From Paracentrotus lividus (Eukaryota; Echinodermata; Echinoidea; Camarodonta; Echinidae), in NCBI GenBank assembly GCA_940671915.1, contig CALNVZ010000738.1, positions 233,157-297,156 of the forward strand: 64,000 bases of DNA, written 5' to 3'. Both the position numbers and the translations under genes were made by a program. The notes below the pieces were generated by a model that saw nothing but the letters and a program-made list of their open reading frames with translations, was not told the origin of the DNA and searched no databases. This document shows, in pieces, positions 12,241 to 24,205 of this stretch (within the stretch, counting starts at the first letter, position 1; every line of letters starts with the position of its first letter).

Positions 12241-12610
12241 AACTATTTTTAATTTTAAATAAAAAGTAATACCCTTTTCCTATGGATAGATATAATGCTA
12301 TGAAGATACAAGTGCAATATACGAAAAAAAAACGTTTTTGCCCCATTTATGTGGAAAACCCATACACACACGTGTAATACCCTATTTCCGTGTGCGCATG
12401 TGCATTGCACGGCGTGATCTATAACAATTATTATTACATGAATATACAAGTTTCCATAAAGGTTAATAAAGAATGGACGTCTCGACCAATCTGTTGTGAA
12501 GGGGTAGGGGATGGGGGGGGGGGTCATGAACACGGGACCAATTTTGGGGTGGCGGAGGGCAGCGGAGCCAGGGGTGGGGCTGAACCTTCCCCCCCACACT
12601 TGTGTCAGTA
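12241..12610 (+). repeat. Interspersed repeat H, copy 1
   Basis: This segment, with AAAAACGTTTTTGCCCCATT and a G-run followed by TCATGAACACGGGACCAATT, recurs at 50555-50965 in the same orientation and at 47538-48580 inverted. No coding sense is evident. Confidence 0.7.
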
Positions 12611-13459
12611 AACGTGCACAAAAACGCATACAAATGGCCATAGATTTGTGATATTTAGCCTGTTCACCCCCCCCCCCCCCATTTCGGCACATCCCTTCCA
12701 CTTTCAAAATCGCTTATCAGCCCCTGCCCCCTCCCCAAATGCGTGTTCCTGGTTGGATGTGCATTTTGAATAGACGTTTTTCTTACAGGATGTGATCAAA
12801 CAGTAAGACTTCAAACCAGAGCAAAATGATGTGGCTGAAGCTGAATAATAATGATAATAATAATAAACTCCAACCTTTATGAGTGACTAACAGTGTATTT
12901 TGCATACATTTACAATGTATTTTTTTTGGTTTCCGATGGTAGAATGAATCGTTGGTTTTCGTGAATTGCTTATATGGAATGGTTGTATAGACCCAAACCA
13001 ATATTCTTCGGATTGTTTCGATAGGCCAGCTGAAGGAGGTTGCCTACAAGCGAAACTGGGGAGGGGCAGGTTGTACAGTGCAACCCATTTTTTCAGGCAT
13101 CACAAACATGACAAATGTGCCTTTTTCAATAGTAATATATCGTGCCCTTTTTTCTAAACAAAACCTTGTGACATTTTAAAAATCTAAAAAAATAAAAAGG
13201 GCACTTTTTGATGTATTTTCAAACCCCAGATTTTCCTCAACCCCGCATTTAGTGGTCACAAGCATCATGGTTGAATTAATCAAACTTCCGCCTGCTGCTA
13301 TGATAGAGACAAATATATTTCAAGTGTGTTGTCGACAATCCTGAGGGGCGCAGCCCCTCAGGAAAAATAGTCGCATTCTTCGCGTCAGTTCGGGTACTAT
13401 AATTCCAACTAAAACCTCTGAAGGCCGAATACAACTCATCTAGTTTATATCCGTCATCG
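12611..13459. other. Unassigned sequence
   Basis: Contains a C homopolymer near 12670 and short random frames. A piece around 12975-13050 weakly resembles 50300-50360. No gene recognised. Confidence 0.5.
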
Positions 13460-13635
13460 GAAATAAAAGATTCTAGATCTCTAGAAATCTAACTTTAGAG
13501 GCCAATATCTAACATTACTCGAGATAGGGTCATGATCTAACCTAGGCCTGCCCAAGGCTACATCTATTTTATGAATGATCTAAGTTAGAATCTAGATCTA
13601 GATCTACGTAGACCTAGATCTTAATCTAGATACAT
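13460..13635. repeat. AGATCT/CTAGAT-rich palindromic stretch
   Basis: Dense overlapping TCTAGATC and AGATCTAGATC palindromes. A smaller patch of the same motif lies at about 15025-15110. The role is unknown. Confidence 0.6.
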
Positions 13636-15129
13636 TTTGAAGACAATAATAAATGGTTGTTTACTCACTCGACCTTTGGGTCTCTTCTTCTTGTAAAGTT
13701 GGGGGGGGGGGGTCTCTGCTTAGGTTTAATCACAATCAAAATCAACACAGTTGTTCTGCGTAGACCTTCTAGACTTCTACAACACTGATCAAACGCTGAC
13801 AAACTAGGCCTATGGCTATAAAACTTTGCAGTCGCCATTTTCAATGAACTCCCTGAATGAAATCATCGTAGACGAGACGAAAACCTCGGTTTGCTATCAT
13901 CATCAGCTCCTCCAAACTACATTATTTGACATCTTGTCTCACTACTTTACACAATACTTGTAAAAATTATCTCTAATCCATGTCACTGCACTGCCATGAT
14001 CCTAGGCTAAGGCACGCACTCTCCGGCAAACAGACAAAAATCCCGTCTACTAGCTACGTGAGATTAAATTTATGTAAACAAAATTTGATGAGTCACGCGC
14101 GTCATGTACGTACGTACGCGCACCATCGTCAAAACAAACCTTACGTCACGCATAGAGGTGGATACGTTTATGACGTCACGGCATGCCGAGCACACGATAC
14201 ATCTTCGGGGCTACGGAGCCGCCGAGGGCTGATGGGAGGGGGTGGGGGTTCAGCAACGTAAACGTGTACGAAAATGGGGTCTTTGCTGTCAGCTAGCTTC
14301 AATCACTCGATAGGCCACCATCGGTTGATCGAGCCGTGGCTATTTGCAGGTACTATTCACGGCTCAAGGGAATATTCCCGGCGTGTGACGTCAGATGTCA
14401 GGATTAGTGGCATTTTTGCACAATTCATGACGTTGGTTGGAACTATCTTTGGTCACATGACGGGGTTTAGACCAATCACCTATTAAGATTCTTACCATGA
14501 CGGATATAATGCTAATTATATACCTCATTTTAAGAGTCTTTAATAATCCTGTCTTCTGACTGGTTGAAAGTGCAGTCATAATCTGACCTATGGCCGCCAT
14601 AGTCATTTTTCCCGGTTTTACCGGTCAATAGAACATTTTTACAGTACTTTTTGCCCGTGGGCATAGTGCGATCCATTTGTTTACGTGCGCGTGCAAGGCT
14701 GCTTTATTTCAGATACCATAATTTGCGGCGCGATTTGGTCGATAATTTTAGACAACTCCGCTGCTTGTGCGTCAACGCGCGCGCGCGCAGCGTAGACAAA
14801 TTCTTTCATCGCGCTAGAACGGATCCCAGATTTCTAGTTGAGCGTTAAGCCTGAATTCCGATGACGATGTTGATCTAAACAAGCGATTTAGAGGTTAATC
14901 TTCCTCGGCATTTTGCAGTTATTTGTAAGTAGAATGCAATTGTGTTGCCTGTGCATGTGGTGAGCATACATTGTGGCCTGCAGAGCCAGAGGCTCGAACT
15001 GACTTAACTTTCATGACTCTAGGCTAGTCTAGATCTAACGTTATTTTAGAATCTAGATCGTAGACTTCACTTAGACTTAGTTCTAGGTCAAAATTAGACC
15101 AAGTTTGTTGTTTTTAGATTCGGCATATG
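13636..15129. other. CpG-rich non-repetitive stretch, possible host promoter area
   Basis: From about 14090 to 14840 CpG is clearly more frequent than in the surrounding DNA, including GTACGTACGTACGCGCACC-like sequence and GCGCGCGCGCAG near 14780. No repeat partner is seen elsewhere in the window. On the minus strand at about 13669-13690 a lysine-rich stretch (KKKRPKGR) is followed by a GTGAGT donor-like sequence. These could mark the 5' end of a host gene reading leftwards, but I cannot support a gene model. Confidence 0.3.
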
Positions 15130-15301
15130 AATATATATTGACTGCTTTTATTTTCGGGACATGGTCGTTTCTAGACTGCTCTCGGGAATCTCCGAATCTG
15201 CCATAACCCGCGACCTGCGGTCTTGGGTTATAGCAGATGCGGAGATTCCCTTGAGCAGTCTAGAAACGACCATGTCCCTCAAAGCAGTCAATATATCTAT
15301 A
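15130..15301. repeat. Perfect-looking 75-bp-arm palindrome
   Basis: The arm with TTTCTAGACTGCTCTCGGGA is mirrored by TCCCTTGAGCAGTCTAGAAA around a short loop near 15208-15222, so it can form a long hairpin. It may be a small hairpin transposon. Confidence 0.8.
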
Positions 15302-15364
15302 TTAGTGTTTGTCTGAGGTAAGCCTACATCAACATCATGAACATAGGATTAGTTGGCCTAAAGC

Positions 15365-16345
15365 TTTCCGATTGAAAAACAACGGAATACATTAGAAATG
15401 ATTGAAGAGAAAATGAAAGAAGAATATAAACAAAGAAATACACTAGAAATGAAGGAAGAGAAAGTGAAAGTAAGATAAAAACAAAGAAATACATAAGAAA
15501 TGATGGAAAAACGGTGACCGAAGGTGAAAAACAAGGAAAATACATACAAAATAACGGAGGCAAGATGAAAAAAGAAAAAAAAAACAACAAATAAATACAT
15601 AAGAAATAGTGAAAGAGAAAGTGAAAGAAGGATTAAAAACAAAGAAATACATAAGAAATAATGGAAGAGAAGATGAAAGAAGGAAAAACAAAGCAAAAAA
15701 TAAGAATTAATGAAAGAGAAAGTGAAAGAAGGATTAAAAACAAAGAAATCCATAAGAAATGATAAAAGAGAAGATGAAAGAAGGAAAAACCAAGAAATAC
15801 ATAAGAAATGATGGAAGAGAAGATGAAGGAAGAAAAAACAAAGAAATACATGAGAAGTGAAAGAAGGATTAAAAACAAAGTAATACATAATAAATGATGG
15901 AAAAGAAGATGAAGGAAGAAAAAACAAAGAAATACATTAGAAATAATAAAAAAGAAAGTGAAAGAAGGATAATAAAAACAAAGAAATACATAAGCAATGA
16001 TAAAAGAGAAGTGAAAGAAGGATTAAAAACTAAAAAATACATACAGAATGATGGAAGAGAAGATGAAAGAAGGATTAAAAATAAAGTAATACATAAGGAA
16101 TGATAGAAGAGAATATAAAAGAAGGAAAACAATTCAAAGATATACACAAGAAAAGATCGAATAGAAGATGAAAGAAGGAATACAAAGAAATACATGAGAA
16201 ATGATGAAAGAGAAGTGAAAGAAGGATTAAAAACAAAGAAATACATAAGAAATGATGGAAGAGAAGTTGAAGGAATAAAAAACAAAGAAATACATAAGAA
16301 ATAATAAAAGAGAAATTGAAAGAAGGATAAAACATAGAGGCTCAT
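15365..16345. repeat. Purine-rich minisatellite
   Basis: About 20 imperfect units of roughly 50 bp, each with variants of GAAAGAAGGATTAAAAACAA and AGAAATACATAAGAAATGAT. The plus strand is almost all purine. The array keeps the minus strand open in all frames and yields long Phe/Leu/Ser-rich frames that are artefacts of composition. Confidence 0.9.
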
Positions 16346-16804
16346 AAGGGAAAAAAAAATACATAAAATACTATACAAGCACATACACTGTAAACATAAA
16401 TTAGTCATTGGTGCTTATAAATTGGTCAAAACGACTAATTTTTATAAGTCCAGTCTCAGTGACTTAATTACCGCATTCATGACTAGTTTAGGTAAGTAAA
16501 TTCGACTAATATACACAAGTCATTTAACAAATGACTTGTTTATATCGGTCAAATGACTAATAAATGACTTGTAAGCCTTTAAATGACTTGTTATTGGTCA
16601 ATATGACAGGCCCACGGCACGTACGCGCACGTAAAATTCACGTTCGTACAAACCATAGACGTAACAGGAACACGTACACATACCGCTGTTTTAACGCTAT
16701 GCAAAAAAAATAAAAAAAAAATAAAAAAAAAAATAAACGACCAAAAAAAAAAAAAAAAAAATATCAACGCCCAAGAATTAGATCCATCTCAGGAATGCTC
16801 TTAA

Positions 16805-17301
16805 AGGGGAAGATCACCCTGGAATTTTATTGGTCTTAAAAAATGAAGAAAAATAATAGAAAAATATTAGAGAAAGTCTGAAGAAAATTGACCAAAAAAT
16901 AGCGAAGTTATGAATATTTAAAATTTTGATTCTGTGACGTCACATGCGAGCAGATCTCTTATGTGTTATGTATTGTAAATTCCATAAAATGTCATTTTTT
17001 TTCAGAAGAAATTAATCATGTCACCTGTGCGGTCGATATACCATCAAACATATGTTCATATACATGACTATATCAAATTGACCCATTCCTTTATGAAGAA
17101 CCATGACAAAAAGACAAATTTATGAAATTTACATACACAACCAATGGGAAAGCTGCTCGCACGTGGCGTCACAGAATCAAAACTTTAAATATTCATAACT
17201 TCGCTATTTTTTGGTCGATTTTCTTCAAACTTTCACTAATATTTTTCTATTATTTTTCTTCATTTTTTAAGAACAACAAAATTCCAGGGTGAACTTCCCC
17301 T
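16805..17301. mobile_element. TTAA-flanked MITE with long inverted repeats
   Basis: The ends read AGGGGAAGATCACCCTGG and, inverted, AGGGGAAGTTCACCCTGG, each next to TTAA (16801-16804, 17302-17305). Inverted arms extend about 150 bp on each side. TTAA duplication with an RRG start suits the Kolobok group; piggyBac also uses TTAA. Confidence 0.88.
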
Positions 17302-17426
17302 TTAAAGATCATGGTAAGTTTATGTCATAATTATATTTTTGACGCGAAATCCGAGCATGGAATGTGCGAAGAAATTGTGACATTGAATCATTATTGCAGC
17401 CCCATATGCTCAATTCCACGTTAGTT

Positions 17427-18720
17427 GTCGTATGTTGTATACATACCACCTCCTGTTATTGTCCGAATCTTCTTTTTAGGTGGTATGTACATATGTACAT
17501 ATCACCTCTTGTTATTGTCAGAATCTTCTTTTTCTTTTTCTTTATTTTGTATTCTTCTGTACAATTCTTGTAGACACGATAACTAAAAAAATAATGCATT
17601 AAAGTATTTCAAATTATCAGTAATGATAGATCATTATAAAATCTGAGCACTGAAATCTTTTCTAGCTCATTAGCATAATGTGACGTCATCTAGACGCCAT
17701 TTTGTAAAATCACATTATCAATCATAACTTCATAACTAATAATCATTGATCAATCCTATTTAGTACACATAAACTTTAAATTGAAGCGCATATTTTAGAC
17801 CATAATGCGCGCGCGTATGTGCGCGCATTAAGGAATTACGCGCGCGCAAAAAAATAAAATGTTCAAAATCACTTCATTGCTCAATTAGAGTACGTTTCAG
17901 GTAATTTTAAGCATTTAAAGAAAAAATGCACGCGCACGATTTTGCGCGCATTAATGCGCGTCGGCGAAGAATGAAGCTTGAGATCATTGATTTTATGCTG
18001 TTAAAGGCCCTCGCAAGTCGGAGATCGTGGGGAATGCGCATTTTTCTTGAGCTCCATTGACTCATACACAATCCACAGTGAGGCTTACGCAAGGGTCGGA
18101 CTACTGGGGATTAACATTCGGACAGCACGAACATGACGAAGGTGACCGAATTCATTTAGTAAATAGGGTCCGTAGCTTCGGATTCTCCAGTCCTCACCAA
18201 TTCTTAGTTTATAGACTCTCAACGGGTCTCTTCGTATTAATTCAAAGAGAAGACTTGTATAATGCTCCATTTAAAAAACAAAACATAGGATAGATTTACT
18301 TCGGACTTCTGGTTAGTTAGTCTAGCCATGAAGGATTAAGAGATCAGTGCTCCAGACATCCTGTCGCTGGTGATTACGCAACATGCCTCAGGCTCTGATT
18401 GGAATGTTATCATTTCATCCGAGATAAGGTGAATTCCCCATGTTTTATAAATTATACGTCCCTTTAAAGTAATCTTGATAATATTTACAACAATTTGACA
18501 CCATAATCACTACTTTTTAGACTTTTCATAACGAAATGATGGTCTGTTCAATTTGGAACTACGCGCACGCGAATTTTGTCAATTTTACCAAAATATGCCA
18601 TTTTTGGCCAAAAACATGCCTACAAAAAATCCTGAATAATTCTTCAGGATCAACGGCAACCCCCAATTATCTTTTCACACCATCAATTGCAAATGCTCTT
18701 TTTTTTTTCTTTTTTTTTAA
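17427..18720 (+). repeat. Interspersed repeat D, copy 1 (interrupted at 18005-18463)
   Basis: Shares with the other D copies the order: GTACAATTCTTGTAGACACG, then AATGTGACGTCATCTAGACG, then a cytosine/guanine-alternating stretch (GCGCGC), then AAAGTAATCTTGATAATATT, ending in a T run. Copies lie at 18827-20310, 30620-35165 (interrupted) and 35456-36092. No coding frame is seen. Confidence 0.75.
18005..18463. mobile_element. Short TTAA-flanked insertion inside repeat D
   Basis: Begins AGGCCCTCGCAAG and ends ATACGTCCCT, with TTAA on each side (18001-18004, 18464-18467). The paralogous D copy near 19980 reads straight through with a single TTAA, giving an empty site. Terminal inverted repeats are only a few bases, so the type is uncertain. 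Confidence 0.75.
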
Positions 18721-18826
18721 AGTGCCGACCTAGTCGTTGGCGTCAAAAATTGTGGCCAAATGAATCGTGGCTGGTCTCAAATTGAAGAGCGTCATTTTCC
18801 TAACAAATAATAATTCGACAGCCTAT

Positions 18827-20310
18827 TTGATAAATGCTTGTAAGAGGTTGAAAATTTTCAAAAACCGGTGTGTCAAAATCTAAAAATGCTCAAAATCACC
18901 CCATATTTATTCATAGTATGTTTCAGGCCATTTCAAGAGTTTTCCGCGCGTAAGTGCCCGTGCGCGCGTTATGCGCGCACTTTGTTAATCGCGTAAAATT
19001 CCGGGGTTTTTTCTTGATTGGCAATTTAGACACTTCTCTTAGGAGTTTCTACATATTTTAAATCATTTCCAGCCGACCATACAGACGCACACGCTCATCA
19101 AATTTCAATTTCCGCGCGTGCGTCAATGGGACAATTAACGAAAAAACATAACAAAACATACGTCTTTAGAATCCTCCAAAGCTCGTCCGAAAGGTCGAAA
19201 CCCTATTTATTTTTTTCACAAGTTCTGAAAGTTTATGACATAGTTAATTTAATCCACTTATAAAATGTGGGGTCTAAGGAATAAAACATCGGCATATTCT
19301 CATGCAAACCCAAATTTCATTTTTTTTTTTTTTTTTTCATCCAAATTTCAATCCGAATTTACTTATTATCAGGATAAATTTTGGTTGATTTTCTCCTAAA
19401 TGCTTTTCATGTTAAGACTGAGACAGTTCCCAAAAAGTCAAATTGTAAAAGGTAATTAAATGTAAATTCATCACATTACACAATTCATTTTCTTCTTTTT
19501 CAAAAAGTTTATTTCATTCTCTCTTTCCGTTTCATTTTTGTTCTCTCTCTCCTGTAGCCAATTACTGCATACTTTTTTGCATTACACATACATATCACTA
19601 CATTAACAATTATAAAGCTCTAGTTTTTTTTTCTTCTTCTCTTTATTTTTTTATTCTTCTGTACAATTCTTGTAGACACGATAACTCAAAAAATAATGCA
19701 TTAAATTAATTCAAATTTTCAGCAATGATAGATCAATATCTAATCTGAGCACTGAAATCTTTTCTAGCTCATTAGCATAATGTGACGTCATCTAGACGCC
19801 ATTTTGTAAAAGGAATTACGCGCGCGCAAAAATTAAAAATGTTCAAAATCCCCTTTTGGCCAATTTAGAGTACGTTTCAGGTCATCTTAAGCATTTCAAG
19901 AAAAAATGCGCGCGCATGATTTTGCGCGCATTTATGCGCGTCGGGGAAGAATGAAGCTTCAGATCATCGATTTTTTTGCTCTTAAAGTAATCTTGATAAT
20001 ATTCACAACAATTTGAAACCATAATCACTATTTGTAGACGATTTATAACGAAATGATGGTCTGTTCAAGTTGGAACTACGCGCACGCGAATTTTGTCAAT
20101 TTTACCAAAATATCCTATTATTGGCCAAAAACATGCCTACACAAAATCCTTAATAATTCTTTAAGATTGACGGCAACCCCCAATTATCTTTTCAGAGTTA
20201 GATAGAGTATGAGTTGTAGATGCGATTTCATACCTCATTTATTACTTATCATCATTGCAACGTCATTTGCATCAATTCCAAATGCTCTTTTTTTTTTTTT
20301 TTTTTTTTTT
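18827..20310 (+). repeat. Interspersed repeat D, copy 2
   Basis: Starts TTTGATAAATGCTTGTAAGA like the copy at 30620 and runs to a T homopolymer cut off by the assembly gap. It contains the same GTGACGTCATCTAGACGCC core and the same uninterrupted TCTTAAAGTAATC site used as the empty-site reference. Confidence 0.75.
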
Positions 20311-20540
20311 NNNNNNNNNNNNNNNNNNNNNNNNNNNNNNNNNNNNNNNNNNNNNNNNNNNNNNNNNNNNNNNNNNNNNNNNNNNNNNNNNNNNNNNNNN
20401 NNNNNNNNNNNNNNNNNNNNNNNNNNNNNNNNNNNNNNNNNNNNNNNNNNNNNNNNNNNNNNNNNNNNNNNNNNNNNNNNNNNNNNNNNNNNNNNNNNNN
20501 NNNNNNNNNNNNNNNNNNNNNNNNNNNNNNNNNNNNNNNN
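20311..20540. other. Assembly gap (230 N)
   Basis: Follows a long T run. Sequence is missing, probably including the outermost part of the left arm of the giant inverted repeat. Confidence 1.
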
Positions 20541-20765
20541 GGAAATTGAGTTTAACAGAAAAAAAAACTCATTCCCGAGGGACCCCCCATGGAGTTTTTT
20601 GACCACGTCCATTTCCCTCCCTAAAATGGTTGATATTAAGGGTATGTAAAAGAAAACCATGCATAACTTGTGAAGATATCATTTTCATGGAGCAAGTGAC
20701 CCCTCAAAATGTTGGTCTTGAAAAGGGCTACAAGGAGATATAAATATTTTGCAAAGTAATGTTAA

Positions 20766-21230
20766 GGTTACACAGGCCTAATTACTTCGAAGACACCAAA
20801 AATGTGAGTGCGAGCCAACCCAAAGACAAAATAACTAATTTGAAACGCCAGATTGAGGAAAATGTATTAATTTGATTGGTTTAATGACACCGATTCCCAG
20901 GAAAGCAAGACTTGGACACTCTTTGCACAAAATGGGAAATATCTAGGCAGTTGTTTTGGAACTATATGACGAGCGTGAATGTAGAAGCCAATTTACTGCC
21001 TCCAACTTCCTATCCAACAGTGTCTGCGAGAGGGCGCTATATTTTCTTGTTTAATGAAAAATCGAGCTGGCTATGCCTATGTTTTGAGACCAACAGTGAG
21101 AAGATGAGTAAATGGTCTTTAATTACTACTAGACATTAGTTAGCCCAATTTTCACCCTTTTCTCTGCTAACGTTTCGAAATCTAAAATTAACACACGAGT
21201 CAAGGGGGAAATATTTACCGTTGTGAAACC
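20766..21230 (+). repeat. Terminal direct repeat 1 of the composite element
   Basis: Nearly identical to 22291-22756, differing at only a few bases. Each copy itself begins GGTTACACAGG and ends GTGAAACC. A conserved frame of about 70 codons (starting MDTL) in both reflects recent duplication, not selection. Confidence 0.92.
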
Positions 21231-22290
21231 TATAGCTAAATACAGCCCCTAATAGACCTGAATGTTGAAGAAAACAGCTCGATAGCCTTTTTTGAACGAT
21301 TAAACTGTTTATGTGAGACTTTTACACCTTTTAATTGATGAATATTTAAAGAAAAAATAAGTTGAGCAAAGTTGTTTTGTTAATCATAATGGTTTCCCCC
21401 GTGTTTCATTCTCAGCCCCCCCCCCCCCCCTCGACGCCTGGCCTTAGTTTGATGAAGCGCAATTTAAATAGGCCTTGATCTTCATCTCCTCTACCCCCCT
21501 CCCCCCGTCCCCGGCCCCTTCTTAGACGGTTTTGAACGTCCAGAATGAGAGCCCTGACACTCCCGCAAACAAAAAATTAAGATGTTACATAATTAACCAA
21601 GTCGGGCTGAAATAAAGATCGGGAATGGTAAGGTCTGTCCCGGTCCTTGCACACGCCCTCCCGCCCCCCCCCCACCAAAAGCACAACTTTCTTACTGTCT
21701 TCTTCGTTCTTTCAGTGTTTTATCGTCTCTTACCCACCCCCCCCCCCCACTCTCTCTCTCTTCTCCTCTCTCTCTCACATACTCCAGTTAATAGAATGTA
21801 TTAAGTTTTTGGTCACCATCCGTCTAATCTTTTTAATTTCCTTTGCGCCTTCTCTAGGTTGCAGTAAGATTATGAACAAAAACACCAAATTCGTCAAGAG
21901 CTGCGATCAAAGCGATTGGTGGGGGGGGGGGGGGCTGAAGGCTAATTGTTCAGCAAAACTTGAAAAATGAGCAGGAAAACAACCATCTAGTTTGATATCT
22001 ATGTGTCCATGTTCACCCCCCTTTAGTCTCGCTTCCCGTTCGGTTCGGCCCCTCCCCCAAAGTTCGGCTTACCTCCCACGCGCCTTCAACGCTAGTTCCG
22101 CGTAGAGGACATTTGCCTTAATTAGACCGTAAATCGAGGGGGTAACATTAAAATCCTCCCTATTTGCGTTAATCTTAATTAAAACAAAAAAAAAAACTTG
22201 CCATATTTCTTCTCAGTAGGAAATACTCTTTATTTTGAAAATAAATGAAAATAAAATTGACCTAATTTTTGGAAAATTGCCCTTAATAGA

Positions 22291-22756
22291 GGTTACACAG
22301 GTCTAATTACTTCGAAGACACCAAAAATGTGAGTGCGAGATAACCCAAAGACAAAATAACTAATTTCAAACGCCAGATTGACGAAAATGTATTAATTTGA
22401 TTGGTTTAATGACACCGATTCCCAGGAAAGCAAGACTTGGACACTCTTTACACAAAATGGGAAATATCTAGGCAGTTGTTTTGGAACTATATGACGAGCG
22501 TGAATGTAGAAGCCAATTTACTGCCTCCAACTTCCTATCCAACAGTGTCCGCGAGAGGGCGCTATATTTTCTTGTTTAATGAAAAATCGAGCTGGCTATG
22601 CCTATGTTTTGAGACCAACAGTGAGAAGATGAGTAAATGGTCTTTAAATTACTACTAGACATTAGTTAGCCCAATTTTCACCCTTTTCTCTGCTAACGTT
22701 TCGAAATCTAAAATTAACACACGAGTCAAGGGTGAAATATTTACCGCTGTGAAACC
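22291..22756 (+). repeat. Terminal direct repeat 2 of the composite element
   Basis: Direct copy of 20766-21230. Its outer end abuts TTAA while its inner end abuts unrelated sequence (TTAATAGA). Confidence 0.92.
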
Positions 22757-23177
22757 TTAATTAAATGTCACGAGAGGTCAAAAGGTCACAGAAATTGACC
22801 TCTGGCAGAACGCATTTTCGGTTAGAATATGAATAACAAAGTTTCTGTCAACTAAATTTGATAAATATTTGGCCAAACTTAATATAACAAAGCTCAAGAG
22901 AATTTATTACTCTTTTATTTGTTATATAACACATCTCATAATTGTCACGCATGATCGTGCAGTGTTCGTTTTTACAAAAACGTTACATGACCATTTTTAC
23001 CAAAAAGTAGCCATTTCCTGTATTATGTATGCCTACTGTACGACGTGTGCTATGGCATATATAAAAGCTTCAAACAGATCAATTTATTTTGATTTAAACA
23101 TTAAGTAAGAACATAATAAATACGGTACAATAATTCATCAGGTCACTCTGATGGCACACATGACCGGCAATATGTAA

Positions 23178-23592
23178 AGGCCACCGCACACCTTACGACT
23201 GGTCTACGATCGGATTTTGTAATAAAACGTCATAACATTGATATGGATATTTAGAAATAGAACATCATTCTGTGCAGAGTTCTAAATCATCATAGGAATA
23301 CATAAATGTTCAAATCAGTGACTATGTAACCCCCTTATTAAAATAAAAGCGAATTCAATATCTAATCGTAATGACGTCATAGCAATCGCACGATTGGCTA
23401 CGATTTCAAATCAATTTGCCCTTTACTCCTAAATAAAGGCTTGCAATTTTCTGAAATTCGCTCTCAGTATTTTTACAGTTAATTTGAACCTCTAACGATA
23501 ACATTCTATTCATTCATACTGTCGGAAAATAAGAAAATTGCGATTTATTCCAAAATCGGATCGTAGACCAGTCGTAAGGTGTGCGGTGGCCT
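23178..23592. mobile_element. Harbinger-like MITE with TAA duplication
   Basis: Terminal inverted repeats begin AGGCCACCGCACACCTTACG at both ends. TAA flanks it (23175-23177, 23593-23595). The right arm of the giant inverted repeat has a single uninterrupted site (ATATGTAACACAC, seen inverted near 29877). A 3-bp TAA duplication is typical of PIF/Harbinger. Confidence 0.92.
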
Positions 23593-23929
23593 TAACACAC
23601 ATATATCTTAGCAACGGTTGCTAGGTAAGTTATTGTCCCTAGCAACAGATTATTTAGGTCTTGCTTTTTCAGAAAAGATTTCAATTAAAAGTTTCTGAGC
23701 ATCAAAATAGTATTCCATTGTGCAGTTCAATCTACTGCACCATAGTTAAGGCTGGTAACGGTTGCTAAGCAACATATTTTTAATATCAATTGGGAATAGC
23801 AATTCAATATCTTCTAACTGACTACAACAAAGAATTGAATCACAGTTACATAAATGTGTTAATTTGACCTCTAGACTTTTGAAAATTATATCCATGTAAA
23901 CATGGGTCTGGTGAATAAACACAAGCACA

Positions 23930-24152
23930 AACCCAAACACACACACATAGCCTCACACCCTCTTACACTTTCACACACCCTCAATAACACACCTACTCAC
24001 ACACACTCATATTTTATAAGGTCCCCCGTGACTTTTGAAAATTATGTTCATGCAGCCATGGGTCTCATGAATAAACAAAAGAACAAGCACATACACACAT
24101 ACACACACTCACATCCTTTCACACTCACCTTCACAAACACCCCCCACACACG

Positions 24153-24183
<31 letters not shown>

Positions 24184-24205
24184 AAACACAAACACACGCA
24201 CATAT
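23930..24205 (+). repeat. CA-rich microsatellite and flanking duplicate
   Basis: Interrupted (CA)n runs, with a local duplication of about 150 bp carrying TTTTGAAAATTAT and GGGTCT near 23876 and 24033. The mirrored (TG)n at 29475-29560 marks the same site in the right arm. Confidence 0.85.

Larger units (their letters stand above)
20766..22756. mobile_element. TTAA-flanked composite element with 465-bp terminal direct repeats
   Basis: The element starts GGTTACACAGG and ends GTGAAACC, with TTAA outside (20762-20765, 22757-22760). The right arm of the giant inverted repeat has the uninterrupted sequence (GTAACATTAATTTGC near 30298), an empty site. The interior holds C/G homopolymers and no convincing protein. 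The ends are short inverted repeats rather than TG...CA, so it is not a standard LTR element despite the direct repeats. Confidence 0.82.

Noticed and set aside
12255-12707. Minus-strand frame of 150 codons
   Set aside because: It spans repeat H and homopolymer tracts; the other H copies do not keep it open.
15324-16408. Long overlapping minus-strand frames rich in Phe, Leu and Ser (up to 189 codons)
   Set aside because: They lie wholly in the purine-rich minisatellite. The strand simply lacks stop codons because of composition, and all three frames are open.
20209-20660. Frames of 109-146 codons across the first gap
   Set aside because: Mostly undetermined bases flanked by a poly-T run.
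20912-22658. Two matching frames of about 75 codons (MDTL...)
   Set aside because: They are identical because they lie in the recently duplicated 465-bp repeats. There is no sign of selection or a known domain.
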